Assembly: GCA_031763025.1 (NCBI GenBank)
Contig: JASSKH010000017.1
Location: 11,773,126-11,837,125, forward strand
DNA: 64,000 bases
Direction of reading: 5' to 3'
Source of the DNA: Macrocystis pyrifera
Taxonomy: Eukaryota; Sar; Phaeophyceae; Laminariales; Laminariaceae
Below, piece by piece: positions 1-10,571 of the stretch. The stretch's first letter is position 1; the number at the start of each line of letters is the position of its first letter. The notes below the pieces were generated by a model, which searched no databases, was not told where the DNA came from, and worked only from the letters and a program-made list of their open reading frames with translations. The position numbers and the translations under genes are program-made.

Positions 1-613
1 CTGACGTCAAACGGTTCATTCTTTCCCTCTATAGCTACGGAGTAATTATGGAATGCGCTTTCCGCTCGCCAGCGTCAACAAGAAACGTCCATACACCCGG
101 ACATCAAGGGGACGATTTATTTCGTGCTCTGAGTCGAGCAGGTACTGCTGACACGACCGGTGCGACTGGTTTTTATACACAATGCACTACTGCACACGGG
201 TGCATGTTGTCACACATGATGCTTCTGCTGCACGGGAAAATGTGCCGGACAGCGCTGGTCAAAAGCGACTTGCCGTACAAAACAGGCGATCGAGAGATCT
301 GATTGTACACCCTGATGCTCTAGAGGACTCATCAATGCCTTGGAAACACAAACACTCCGTTGAAGGCCAGCGGTGACCTTCGCCCGAGTCTTTCGTGTGG
401 CGCCCTCGATGCCACTGACTAATTCCACTCGTACAACGGCTCCCTTGTTAGTGTCTTTGAATTAGCGGGAAGCAGTGCAGATATTGTTCACCACTGAGCC
501 CTCAAACTAAACGAGCATTGATATCAATATTGCTGTCAGTTGGAAAATGCATAGACTACAATAGAATTACAGCGCTCGAAGCGTGATTACGTGTTTACTG
601 TCAATAGCGGAAG
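1..613. other. No convincing gene; conserved 5' stretch of copy 1
   Basis: Several overlapping open frames of 60-100 codons lie on both strands, but no start, splice signal or frame stands out. The equivalents at 24580-25193 and 48077-48691 are collinear. The leading ~150 bp differ in which copy resembles which: copy 3 is copy 1-like to about 48330. Confidence 0.4.
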
Positions 614-1150
614 ATGGCAAACCCAAGGCGCCCCAAAATGCGGAAGTTTCCATCAATGCTGTGTAACTCTTGACCAGGGCACCACACCCCTCTTACCACG
701 CCTAGTTTCCTACGTGTTCCATCTATATTTCTTGTCCACCCGTGTGCCGTCGTTGTGCGTTCTTCTTTGCGCCTGGCTCACCGTTGCTACCGAACAGCTT
801 TTGCACCAGAATGAACAAGGCACACTGCCACTACCGCAAGAAACAGCCAGCCAAGTCAAGGTCGAAGGGCATGACGGCTCCTCGGCGCAGGAATTCCGAC
901 GGCACTAAACGGTCGGTGCGACCGCCCCAACTGAAATCAGGCGGAGACACCGTGGTGACACCCCGCGAGCGGCTCGTGGCGAACTTGCCTGGCGAGTTGC
1001 CTCTCAAAAGGTGTGTAATGGAGAGGTTTGGTTTTCTGGAGCACTCCGGCCCCTATGAAATACCACTATGGGGCTACTGCGGTCAACTACTGCAGATGTT
1101 GGTGTTTCCCGAGTTTGTGGCTGTACAGTATGCACATGTATTCAGCATAA
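614..1150 (+). CDS. Candidate three-exon gene A (basic N-terminus), copy 1
   Basis: Unrecognised. The model uses an ATG at 614 (MANPRRPKMRKFPSM...), exons 614-660, 798-1010 and 1042-1150, and TAA at 1148. The exon 2 acceptor is strong (long pyrimidine tract ending CGAACAG). The donors GTGTAA and GTGTGT are weaker, and the second intron would be only 31 nt. The ~122-residue product is Arg/Lys-rich, with a short His/Cys patch (AHCHYRKK) early in exon 2. Copies differ silently at one site in exon 1 and one in exon 3, which favours these frames; exon 2 differences are mixed. Alternative: exon 2 read in another frame ends QEFRRH at a stop present in all copies. Confidence 0.22.
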
Positions 1151-1506
1151 GTCGTCAAGTATTATTGAGCGAAAGAACCGTCACACGGCACCACCACAAG
1201 TTCGCCAAAACAGCCACATCAGAGGACGCACTTTCGCCGAGGTAAATAAACGAAACGAAACGTCTGGAGTAGTAGCAGTAGGATAACCACGGGTCGACCG
1301 CCAAACTGCGAGGTCGACCTCACGTCGCGTGCGCGTGGGTGTGGTGGTGCTGAAGCTAGGTTTTCGCGAGTGCCTCGGCCACGCCAGGCAACTCTAGCTC
1401 TAGTTCTCAGGAGTCAGGCCGGGAACCAGGCTATTCAACCCCAAGGCCAGTCAGCTACGAATCGGCCAGGGTCTGACCTGCCGCGTTGTTGCCCTTGCAA
1501 CCGCAG

Positions 1507-1614
1507 GTGTCAGCTGAGCGTTTCTCCGGCGACAGGTCTAGTGGGGATGCAGGAAAACGCATTTTTGAGCGACTATTTCACGTGTCTGGGATTGTTTCCC
1601 CTGGCGACCGCAAG
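1507..1614 (+). CDS. 36-codon internal exon with weak hAT-transposase-like motif, copy 1
   Basis: The exon is bounded by an acceptor after TTGCAACCGCAG and the donor CAAG|GTGAGC, phase 0 at both ends. The peptide contains FERLFHVSGIVSPGDRK. Its ERLFxx(S/A)GxI core resembles the dimerisation region near the C-terminus of hAT transposases (typically SERxFSxAG). That match is short and could be chance. Flanking exons are not clear: an upstream piece (1421-1483) would need a 36 nt intron, and no continuing exon was found before the next gene. The same exon with intact signals lies at 26087-26194 and 49584-49691. Confidence 0.35.
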
Positions 1615-1866
1615 GTGAGCGCCGCGGCCTTCAGCGGTGACGTAAACGATTTATTCTGAGTCGTCGTAAGATTGTCCCTGTTGTCGCTGTCGTTTAACAT
1701 GAGTGATTTCAATGACGATGAGTTCTCTGAGCAGACACAATTGTGTAGCCGCTGTTAGCACGTTACACGGGGGTGGATCCCTGGAGCGGAAACAGAGGTA
1801 CGACAAGTGAAACGGCACAACACCAACTGTAGTGAGGTCCAAACAGAGCACCAACGCGAGCCTAAA

Positions 1867-2229
1867 ATGACCCGTGCACCGTGCGCTGGGCACTGCTTCT
1901 CCTCGCAATACGGAATTGTGGCGCGTTCCGTGTGCAGCATGGTTCGGCAGGGAATGGTCAATATCATGCTTGGGTCCAAGCCTCTACAACGTCAAGACCA
2001 ATCTCGTGGCGGAGCAGGTGATCCCGCAGGGAGAGAGCAGGCGGGTTTTCCGCAGCAGGACCAAGACGGGGGCTCGGGCGATGTGTTGGCCTGTCAAGAT
2101 AGGACGGACTATCCTTCCAAGTGCATCTTCTGGAGTGCGATCGCCCTCGGAGCGCTCGTGCAGGGTTGCTCCTCGGTATTTGTGAGTAATTTCGTGCTAG
2201 ATATACGAAGCCGGTTGCTGCCACTGTAG
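1867..2229 (+). CDS. Candidate Gln/Gly-rich protein with hydrophobic, Cys-containing C-terminal part (gene B), copy 1
   Basis: Unrecognised 120-codon frame from ATG 1867 to TAG 2229. The N-terminal half has Cys and Met residues, the middle is Gln/Gly/Asp-rich (QDQSRGGAGDPAGREQ), and the C-terminal part is hydrophobic (IALGALVQGCSSVF). A good donor, TATTT|GTGAGT at 2182, and an acceptor ending CACTGTAG at 2229 offer a 48 nt intron. Splicing would replace the last 15 residues with a Cys-rich, membrane-like tail (STSAIMTCGHLC...). That tail stops at 2322 in copy 1 but runs further in copies 2 and 3. Copy differences are mostly replacements, so constraint is not evident. Confidence 0.3.
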   Translation: MTRAPCAGHCFSSQYGIVARSVCSMVRQGMVNIMLGSKPLQRQDQSRGGAGDPAGREQAGFPQQDQDGGSGDVLACQDRTDYPSKCIFWSAIALGALVQGCSSVFVSNFVLDIRSRLLPL

Positions 2230-2499
2230 TCTACATCTGCTATCATGACGTGCGGACATTTGTGCACGATAAGTGCAGCTTGTTCTTATACAATAGGGGC
2301 ATTGATTGACTGTTTTGGTTAGGTCTCGTGGCCATGTGGCAATTGGTGAGTTGAGCGGAGTGTGCAAATATCAACAACGTGGCTAGGGTATGGGACTTAT
2401 TGTGTCGTATGCTCATTTATGTTGTGCCGTGCCACTCACTCTCCTGGCCCGCGCTTTTAGCGATTCCCGCCAAGAGAAGGCATGGGTACGTTTGATTGT

Positions 2500-3020
2500 T
2501 GAGACCTACGCCGGGAGAGTATAAAATTCCAAACAGTTGCTTGCTGGGGTTATATCTGCCTGGTAAGTCCAGACCCATTCTGAAACTGACGTGTACGGTT
2601 GTTCGGATACAAACGCCCCCGAACGAACGTGTCCAGGCCCCACTTTCGAGGAAGCTCTACAAAGTCTTGAGCGGTCGCGGTACGCGGCATAGCCTTATGT
2701 CGTTTGTTCTCGAATCACGCCCGGATCGCTCTCAGGGTGCTCTCGGATCGTATGCGGATTGAGCTTAGGTTGTTATCGGATCGCTCTCGTTGGCTGCATT
2801 TCGAACATTTGCTGCGCATCGAAACATTGTTCCAGTATCTCGGCATGCTGCTACAGCTAAACGGTTCCGCGGACACATTTCGCTGACAATTCTCGTCGGA
2901 AGGATCGGCCTCAACCACCGGCTAGGATTGGTGTTGTGGGTGATAGGGTGCGAGGACACTGCACCACTCAAGCCGGGTTTAGGTTACCTCAGTACAGACA
3001 GTGGGCCGTAAAGGCACTCA
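2500..3020 (+). other. Coding-like stretch with three overlapping open frames
   Basis: All three plus frames look protein-like here. One ends GALGSYAD at 2762, one is Leu-rich (LLSDRSRWLHFEHLLRIE) and ends at 2886, and one following an acceptor-like GAGCTTAG ends LGYLSTDSGP at 3011. Copies (27080-27591, 50577-51088) do not discriminate between them. A good donor, CTGCCTG|GTAAGT at ~2560, exists only in copy 1. Probably one or two exons, with the frame unresolved. Confidence 0.35.
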
Positions 3021-3184
3021 TTGATGTGTGAGGGGAGGCAGGGCTGAGTGTAGGCTGATGGCCCTTCTCCGTTGTCGGTCAGCGTTGACCGACTGTTGGT
3101 TGGTCGACCAAATACGGGCCATACCCGTAAAGAGAAAAAACATACAATCTCCTCCCCTCGACAACGCATGTGTGCTGCAGTGAG

Positions 3185-3991
3185 ATGGCGAGATTAAGAA
3201 AACCCTCGAGTCTGACTGTATAGCGGCTGTCTTTACATTGAAGGTGGCGGGGTACCTGAAGCTAGCGCGCGAGAGTCTAGCGGACTGCTTCGACGGAACC
3301 ACGGTCGAAACGGCGAGGTGAGGCAATCCCGGCAGCGTACATATCTGCCTCGCGGGGTATATCGGCGTTTCGTTGGCAACTCTCCCGTCACGACAAGGGG
3401 AGGTGTATAGTATATATCTATATGAAACACCCCGTCGCTAGTTGTTTCCTTCACACGTCGCATGTGATATTTGCTGTCTGTGTCTCGACTTGAGAAGGGT
3501 TACACTCGGTCGTTTTACGACGATTTTGTGAGTTTTCAGTTGCTGAGGGGGGTGGGCGGTTGCCCTTGGTGGGGTATGAGGCAAGCGCGGCTACAGTTGA
3601 GCACATCCGCAACGCCGAAACAGGGCCCGAAGTCGTGACGTGTGAACACCGATCATTCTACCAATGGAATGGCTGCTCCGGTGAGGCAACGCGGACGAAT
3701 CGAAGCATGTGACTACCCGAATCAAGTACCGCCTAATACCGAATACTATGTTGGTCCGCGAATACGGGATTTTGGTAACTACAAAAAGTATTTTAAACAG
3801 AGAAACATCTCCAAACAGCAGAAATAGACTACGGGCTAAGAAAACAAAAGGGAGATCGCTGCCGATGTGGACGCTTGCTCGACCGCACAAGATCCACGAG
3901 AAAACACGACAATGAGGTTTCAGACAAACAATGCGTCAGACCAGACAATCGGTCGGTGGAAATGACGCCATGCAATACGTCGCAGCACTGA
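3185..3991 (+). CDS. Candidate three-exon 3' gene portion D, copy 1
   Basis: Unrecognised. Exon 3185-3317 encodes ...AAVFTLKVAGYLKLARES... and ends at CGGCGAG|GTGAGG. Exon 3586-3680 encodes AATVEHIRNAETGPEV... and ends at GCTCCG|GTGAGG. The terminal exon 3801-3991, after TTTTAAACAG, is basic with a Cys pair (GDRCRCGRLLDRTRSTRK) and ends at TGA 3989. Phases 2 and 1 agree across both introns. The acceptor of the middle exon (GGCAAG) is weak and the 5' end of the first exon is uncertain. A competing frame at 3663-3827 overlaps the second intron. Open only in copy 1. Confidence 0.33.
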
Positions 3992-4185
3992 AACAAGCAT
4001 ACCATGAAGCCGAATCGTGCTTCACCTCTAACCTAATACCTTGTCGCACTGCCACTAAGAGCAAAGCACTATCGCGAAGATCCGTATCGAGAACAGTAGT
4101 TCTAGTGTAGTGTATTATGCGCTCTATTCCAGTGCGCTCTCCTGCGCGTCTCACCTCCTTGCGCTTGTGGTGACTTGATAGGCAG

Positions 4186-4922
4186 GTGGGTCGTCTCATG
4201 ACGGCTGTAAACGCATGTACGGCTGAATATAAAACCCAGCGGAATGGATATCGAGTGAGAAAAGGTTTTAGTCTGGTTGCTTGATAGTGGATTTCCTCAA
4301 CCGGCGTGTTCGGCGAAGAGGTAGAATACTGCATCAATCTATCACTGGACTCATCAACTTTTCGTGTTGGTGCATTGGTATTTGGATTTCGGACTGAAGT
4401 GATATCGATGGGTGCGAATGGGTCAATCAATACTTGTCCCGCTTTCGGCCGGATTGGCTTGTCAGCTCATGAGCGGGGGCGTGTTTCACCTATAGCTCAG
4501 GTGATGCCCACTATGTCTCCTCACGTTTCTGTCGTTGTACTGACCCTCCGTCTTCCAATACAAATCTTTCGGGTCGTTTCACCTCGCAGGGCCTACCTCG
4601 TTATGGCCTTCTTGCACAGATTTTTGGGGGATCAGGTGAGTGTGAAAGTAGCACGGTCGTCTGTAAACGGCTGCAAAGCTACATAGCACAAAACGGAACA
4701 ACGCAGTGGCAAACTGCCTAGCCCGCCCTTCGGTATTTTCATACCGCCGAGCGTACCAGACAGCTGGCGAACGGCGGATCGACGCAGCGACGGGTTGTCC
4801 GGTGTGCCGTCAGTCCGGTGTTCATCGCTAGACATAAACCCCGCGTTAACTCATCGCTCCCTCACTCTTCTTTGTTGGTAGGTAGCGGAACCGAATACGA
4901 AGTATATGCGTGGTACGGGTAG
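4186..4922 (+). CDS. Four-exon gene E, 122 codons seen, copy 1
   Basis: Unrecognised. Exons are 4186-4254, 4288-4500, 4590-4635 and 4882-4922, with donors GTGAGA, GTGATG and GTGAGT. Acceptors are TTGATAG, the excellent TTTCACCTCGCAG, and a pyrimidine-rich TTGGTAG (TTGACAG in the other copies). Every phase agrees and the product ends GGSGSGTEYEVYAWYG. The sequence looks beta-rich (VFGEEVEYCINL, FGFRTEVISMGANGS) and has no signal peptide or membrane segment. The first intron would be only 33 nt. No firm start: the first exon follows an acceptor and contains an internal Met. Copies 2 and 3 keep the splice sites but lose the frame. Confidence 0.42.
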
Positions 4923-4960
4923 TCCTTGCCGCTCCATACAAAAAACGGCACATTTTCGCC

Positions 4961-4967
4961 TATAAAG
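4961..4967 (+). promoter_or_regulatory. TATA box upstream of gene F, copy 1
   Basis: TATAAAG lies 31 bp before the ATG at 4998, a spacing that would place the transcription start a few bases before the start codon. It is the same in copies 2 and 3. This is the cleanest core-promoter candidate in the unit. Confidence 0.4.
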
Positions 4968-4997
4968 ACGTAGGCGCGGACAGAAACAAGCGACACG

Positions 4998-6192
4998 ATG
5001 CTCGCCAACAAACAATATCTGAGTGAGATCACGATTGATTTCGGTGCGAAACCCCCCCCCCCTTACCCCTTGCTGTGTGTGTTCCCTGGCATTGTTGCAA
5101 CGCCTTTTCTGTCTGTCCATGCCGTCAACAATTCTCTCTATTTATATATATGTATAATTTTCCACCCTTCTCTCCATATTTTCCCCCTCCTCTCTGCCTC
5201 CCCCTATCCCTTCTCCTCTGTGTTGAACTATCGATCTACCAACACCGGCCTCTTCGTGCTGCACCATGGCCTACATCACTATCATGGTCTTTGTCGGCAT
5301 ATACGAGCAGGAGAACAACCAGAAGCATCTTGCCTTCGCGGGCAGCATCTTGGAGCGACTACCACAGAACCTGGTCCCTTCGGTGAGACAGCCACGAAAG
5401 CGAAAAGCTGCAGTTGAGCTACGTACTGTCGTAAGACGAAGCAATCGTCCGTTTTCGAGAGGTTCATGTGATACATAGTGGAGATGATGTCTGAACCGTG
5501 CCTTTGACGGTGCCCCTCGGCCACACGGAGGAAAACACTCATTATATGTCTCCACACTGTTAGCATGGCGTTTCAAATGTACGGGACCCATTCGCTCTGT
5601 ATGCACGTTGCACCCTTGGCTTGGAATGGGGGGGGTGGGGGGGGTGGTCAATACTCCTGTACGCGCAACGCCTTTGATAAAAAAACAAACTTCGGTTCTC
5701 GCTTACATATTGCTCGGGCACAGGGCATGGAAGGCATGCTACTCGCGCAAGGGCATGTGTCAAGCTTCATACACTATGGTTACGGTGGTTCGGACGTTGG
5801 GGTCAGGGCCAAGAACGAGTCCGCGAATAGCAACCAGATCCCCAAGGTGAGACGGGGCCTTTGGTTGGTTCGCTGATGATTCAATATATTTCGGTGCGAA
5901 CGTTGACAAAGACATGCACGTTGTCGTCGGTTAGTGTTCGTGGTCAAAGTAACTACCTCGCGATCGCCCATCTAGTGTACGTCGAACTATGACCGTCCCA
6001 GAAGAAGCTGCAGTTGATATATTGTCGGGTCCCACGCAATTCATACACATCCTGTTACCGCATCGACCTGATTACGTGGTACACACAGTCGCTATTTTCT
6101 ATGTTCAGGGCGGCGAAAGATGTACCATTTCTGCAGCCACCATCCCCGATACACCAGTTGGTCGCGATGATTGGGCCCTCCAGTTTCTTTGA
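4998..6192 (+). CDS. Four-exon gene F, complete 97-residue protein, copy 1
   Basis: Unrecognised, but the best complete model in the unit. Exons are 4998-5022, 5311-5382, 5734-5846 and 6109-6192. Donors are all GTGAGA. The second-exon acceptor is CGAGCAG, and the last follows a tract ending TTTTCTATGTTCAG. Phases 1, 1 and 0 agree, there is an ATG start, TGA at 6190 and an upstream TATA box. The third acceptor (TGGAAG) is the weakest. The protein starts MLANKQYL, has a Gly/Tyr patch (FIHYGYGGSDVGVRAK) and ends DDWALQFL; it has one Cys in each of exons 2 and 4, no signal peptide and no membrane span. Start, splice sites and stop all persist in copies 2 and 3. A rival copy 1-only start, MAYITIMVF at 5266, falls in the first intron. 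Confidence 0.55.
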
Positions 6193-6239
6193 CGAATACC
6201 TCCCCTCTATATAGACGTAACTGGTTTGTACACACCTTG

Positions 6240-6840
6240 TTTGTTATATATATGTTTGGGTTTGGTTGGCGTCGATTGGTAACGACGCCATAAAAGACTG
6301 TACGACGTAAACGTACACGATTTATATTCAGGTTGGGCTGGCGTGAGTTGGCAATGACGCTATTAAACACGCTAATGACTGGTTGAGCTGGACAACAGGG
6401 TGCCTTTTTTTGTTTTGGCGTTCACGATGAGTGGCTGTCGAGTTAGACCGTATTGTGCAGGGAGGAGAAGCTTAACTTCGCACGATGGGGTAATCGTACC
6501 ACGAAATGTGTGTATGGCCAGGCACCCACGAGGCGGTCACATGGTGTACCCACTGCCGTCCCTGGAAGTGGCCACACCGAAAAACAATCAAGACATTCGA
6601 CGCTGTCATCAATATACAAGAAAGTACGCTCAAGGTAACGAAGTCCACCTCACAAGTAGTTCTTGGTCGGATGCAGTTCACCCTCTGTGCGACTCGCCCA
6701 ACACTTCACGGTGCTTCGCGCTTGGTGGAAACAATGTCTGCCTGGTCGGTGAAAACCCGACGTGCTCCATCCCGGCGTTCTGGCGATGCTATGATCTATC
6801 GTCGCACGATCGCGTCCATGCTTCACAATGAATACACCCC
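6240..6840 (+). repeat. ~600 bp dispersed repeat, forward member, copy 1
   Basis: Matches the reverse complement of 13345-13885 over most of its length; shared runs include AAGTGGCCACACC, ATTCGACGCTGTCATC and CTCACGGTGCTTCGC. Its 5' end holds two imperfect tandem copies of a GGTTGGGCTGGCGT...GACGCTATTAAA block (6250-6300, 6331-6385). Both members keep coding-like peptides (WKWPH, FDAVI, SAWSVK), so the repeat probably derives from a gene or a mobile element. Family not recognised. Confidence 0.7.
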
Positions 6841-6987
6841 CCCTCTAGTTCGCTTCGCTGTAGTATGGTTTTATGTTTTCACCTGTAACTACCGCATAGT
6901 TACCGACCCACCCCCACACCAGATACATAGTATGGGCACTCGTAAACTGTGTTGAACACACAGTTTAACCGTATCATCTGACACTGC

Positions 6988-7584
6988 TTGATAGATTACC
7001 CGGCTGACCGTAAAAATCGCTGCCTTTACGTTGTCGTCGCCGTGGCTCCAAAGGCAAAACCATTCGTGCATGACAGGGACCTCCGCGACTTCTGTTTCTC
7101 TACAGGAAAGTACATGGTAAAGGCGTTCTTGGAGGACGCTCGAAGCGAGGTCTACGTGGCGAACACCACGCGAGAGGCTGGGGCGACGCACGATATTGGG
7201 GTGATGGCAGAACCGGGCGAATGTCAAGAGCAAGAAAAGTGCGGGAGCGTGAACGGGACGGGGGACTCGGAGGCAGGCGGCCTCGGAGCGTCAGTGCGGT
7301 CGAGTGGCGTTGTCGACAAACCAATCAGGCTCCGAGGTCCCCGGGACCCCCCCCTTGCTGGAGCGGCTATGAAAACCTTCGTCCAAAACGTCTTACCGGA
7401 AACGATTAGTCTCTTAGCGGCAATCGAGAGGTGGGCGAGATCAAACAGTCGAAAGATTTTTGTGGATGCTGGCTTGCCTTGGCGTAGCTGTACGCACGCA
7501 CAGTTGGTGGCGGTGGGGAGGAGGACCCGACCGCACAACGCACGATGTATCCCTTCCCAATCGTTGTTGGTTCAGAAAAGGTAG
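6988..7584 (+). other. Long open stretch with strong internal 3' splice site; gene model unresolved
   Basis: A 198-codon plus-strand frame (YVVVAVAPKAKPFVHDRD, later KAFLEDARSEVYVAN) with no ATG at its head. It contains the acceptor TTCTGTTTCTCTACAG at 7107, so at least part is probably an exon. A second frame after that acceptor is Arg/Gly-rich and also open. A poly-C run near 7350 differs in length between copies (8, 7 and 10), and copy 3 has an extra A near 55240, so the long frame is not preserved. Equivalents: 31559-32150 and 55066-55690. Confidence 0.3.
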
Positions 7585-7589
7585 TTGCG

Positions 7590-8667
7590 ACGTCTCTCCT
7601 TCATTTTCTGACATCGTCGGCGTGACCGGTCCACGTTTAGGAGCTCCTCCCCTCTTGCATAATCATGGTCTTGCGCATTTTTGGGCAGACATATTATGGC
7701 GTAAAGTAGTATGCAACAGCCTTCCAGCGTGAACTCGGTGATCCTGCCTGGTAATTATATACCTGGTAATTATATAATGTAAATATTTTCTTCCAGAATA
7801 ACCCAGGCGAGTGTCGCAACCTGAACGGCACGCGCGAGGTGTTGCCACTGCAGCCCGCTGGACATCACCAGAACATCGCCGACAAATATTGGAGCGTCCC
7901 ATCGCGAAACAGCCCCATGTCAGCCAACGAGGACACCGTGTGACATTGTTCCACGACATTTAATGCTGAGTTCCGTGCCCACTGAGTTTATATATTTTCT
8001 ACCGACCAAGCAAGACCGAATACGACCCTACTCGCGCATCAGAGGTTGGTGACGTCGCCCGGTGTCCCGCTGTGCAATCGTTTTCGCTTGCTCCTCGGAT
8101 CGTCGTGAGATTGTCAGACGTCTCCCTCAATCTCACGGGTTCGGTGTTCATCGCCCTAGGCTAATCCATTGTAGGCGAACATCGTAATAGGTCAGCTGGT
8201 CGTCTGCTCCTAGAGCGCCTTGGCATGGCGTTGCACGCTAACTCTTCCCGGGCGTCAACCATGTGCTGAAAAGCATCGAATGTTTACCCCAACATCAGAG
8301 CGGGCTTCGTCCATCGTTGATCTGTCCTTCCAAGAGCGACACATTTTTTTTCGGCCAATCTTACAGAGTGATCAGACGCTCAAGGCAAGCTATTCATAAC
8401 GTGTTCGAAGCCCCCCCCGTGTGGGCAGACGCGTGTGACACGGCACATCAATGATAGGCGGGCTCCGGGTTGGAGAGATGCATCTGGGGTACGGTCTGCA
8501 ATTGGATTATCTCGTACATCCCCTGCAGTAAACACATGTCAATATGTATAGCTCTCCGCGTCCCAGGACAATACCACAACTGTGCTACGAAAATACCAAT
8601 ACCTGACAACCTTTGTTTTGTGTCGCCACCCTCTCCATTGCTGCATATGCTCTAACCCGTTGCATAG
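7590..8667. other. No clear gene; palindrome-like TACCTGGTA repeats
   Basis: Mostly short unconvincing frames. Positions 7745-7775 hold two copies of CCTGGTAATTATATA in tandem. A short frame from ATG 8478 (MHLGYGLQLDYL) ends at CTGCAG just before a stop and could be part of the 5' end of the gene at 8668, but no donor supports it. Equivalents: 32150-33239 and 55690-56752. Confidence 0.35.
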
Positions 8668-9652
8668 GTCGGGGAGGAGTCCAGGATTGGGCACTTGTAC
8701 CCTCCACTGGTGAGCTGAATATCCTGCTACCCTTGCGGTCGCAGTGTTCATTTGACCTTGCGTCTATTTTGAAACCATTTGGCCTCAATGCGACCTACCG
8801 CTCCCCACCTACAGTCTTAAACACGTTGACCCTGGCGCTAAGCCATGAAACGGCAGCCTCTGTCTCGCTCACAATGCTTGGCCGCGAGGTTTTGTATTTG
8901 TGGGATCGACCTACACGTCTAACATATCCCTTTTATTGTCCTTCAGTTTAACCGGTTACATGAGGGTGGTGAAGGGCGAGATGCGCAGCTCCTTCGAGTC
9001 AATGAAAGCCTGCGCCAGAGTGCTGATGCGCTTTCCCGGAATATGCCGCCTCAGGTATGTGACTTTCACCATCCATCTCACTGAGCTGCGTGGTCGCGCT
9101 ACGCCCGTTTTGTTACCTGGCTGCGTGTTTCGTGAAGCCCGCAGTTGGTGGTGAAATTGTATTCTGTGGAGTCGGCACACCCCAGTTTTACAACCCCGCC
9201 GCTTTTATCATATTCGCGGCACTCCCTCTACCATAGGTCGGTCAAACGTTGAAGACATCGCCCATCACTAGTGAATCGTGTACGGTGGTATGTCGTGGTG
9301 CGTCCGCACCAATCGTCGCGCCGGTAGCACCCTGTAGGTCCTTTGCGGCGGTGATAAATGTTCGTCTTTACTCCTCTGGCTGGTTTTCTACTTCCCCGCG
9401 TAGCGGTTCAGTGCATCGTGTTGCCTCAAAGATGCCACGGCGTCTGATCCGGTTGCAATAATACTGTCGCTTGACACTCAGGCCGCACATAGCACACTCC
9501 GTGCTGGCAGCCGCAGCCGCGAGTACGTGCCGGGACGTGTACGACCCAGTGAGAAGGATCTACAACTCGATTTTACCCTGGAATGGCACGCCTGCGCCGC
9601 CGATGGAAGAGTGGGGCTTGAAGAATTCTATCTGCGACCATTTGTTCTGTAG
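8668..9652 (+). CDS. Gene H, last four exons, 149 residues seen, copy 1
   Basis: Unrecognised. Exons are 8668-8709 (VGEESRIGHLYPPL), 8947-9054 (FNRLHEGGEGRDAQLL...), 9237-9287 (VGQTLKTSPITSESCTV) and 9404-9652, with stop TAG at 9650. Every intron is phase 0. Donors are CTG|GTGAGC, CTCAG|GTATGT and GTG|GTATGT, and acceptors are pyrimidine-rich (ATTGTCCTTCAG, CTACTTCCCCGCGTAG). The second exon looks like a charged helix; the last has an acidic, aromatic C-terminus (DLQLDFTLEWHACAADGRV...FYLRPFVL). The 5' exons are not found. All splice sites are kept in the three copies. Exon 2 differs from copy 2 at a single silent site, which supports the frame. Confidence 0.5.
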
Positions 9653-10571
9653 GTATGACGCCGAGCACATGGGCAGCTATTGGTGGAAGTATATCGCTGG
9701 AAAGGTGGCTTGAATTGGGTAGGCATGAGAACATAGGCAATTAGGAAGTCAAACTTGGTCCGTGGCAAACATATTAGTGCGTCGTTAAGAATAACGGGAC
9801 GTGATGATTTGTGCTGCTTGGTGCTGAACCCTGCATCATCATTCGGTGTATCACTGTGAGACCCTCAGCTTAGGCGACGGTACACAACACTTTCGACGGC
9901 TTGACTCGGGTGATGCCCCTTTCCGATAGATACCAGCTGAACACGAGACCCTAGTACCCGCAGCTTTGTTGTGTTTCAGCGTTGAAGTTACAGTCCCGAG
10001 GCGATGATGGCGTGTGTTTCAGCTGGTGACGAGCCGACAGAACTTGCGTAGGATGCTCGTAAGATCGATGAATACTTCAAACTGTAATATGGTCGTTGTG
10101 CCATCGCAAAAATAGCCGCCGCACGGCATCACCCCCCCCCCCGCCCATGTCCGTCGAACGGTTTTATTTGGCGCGACATACTATATACTCGCATGGTCCT
10201 CCTAAGTGCCCATTCGCTATCTGCTGCTTCTCCCGCTCGTTGTTTTAGGTCTTTCCTGGGTGAAACCAACAGTGAAACCAACATGGACTTTACACCTAAC
10301 AAGTTGGTTGTTGCCCGCGCAAGAGCGGTCGCCGCTCCGGTCCCCATCGCACCCTTGTCCAACCTGGAAAGCTCTCCGGACCACCCGAGATAATCACTGA
10401 TCGCGTGATTGTCGAGGGTGCGGAGCTCAGCCTGTGGTGGGATCCGTGGGGTAGCTCCGTGGGGGCAGCGGGGACAGCCACTGCGTCGCGTTTCGCCCGT
10501 GGGGTGTCGCTACCTTCTCCGACTCTCGCACAAATCTCGCCATAGCATAGGATCAGGATCACTGCAAGAGA
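9653..10571. other. No clear gene; poly-C run
   Basis: Overlapping short frames lie on both strands. A minus-strand frame (KGAMGTGAATALARATTNLL) has a possible GTGTAA donor, but the phase with the next acceptor fails. The poly-C at ~10132 is longer in copies 2 and 3. A GTGAAACCAACA direct repeat at 10259-10282 is single in copies 2 and 3. Equivalents: 34229-35137 and 57737-58643. Confidence 0.35.

Noticed and set aside
2704-2886. Leu-rich frame LLSDRSRWLHFEHLLRIE as a firm gene
   Set aside because: Two other overlapping frames are equally plausible, and silent/replacement counts do not separate them.
3663-3827. Plus-strand frame with DYPNQVPPNTEYYVGPRIRD as a separate gene
   Set aside because: It looks protein-like, but copy differences are nearly all replacements, copy 2 has a stop, and it overlaps the intron of the phase-consistent model D. 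Kept only as an alternative there.
5266-5382. Reading MAYITIMVFVGIYEQ as the first exon of gene F
   Set aside because: Open only in copy 1; copies 2 and 3 have TAA in place of TAC. The alternative start at 4998 with an intron over this stretch works in all three copies and has a TATA box.
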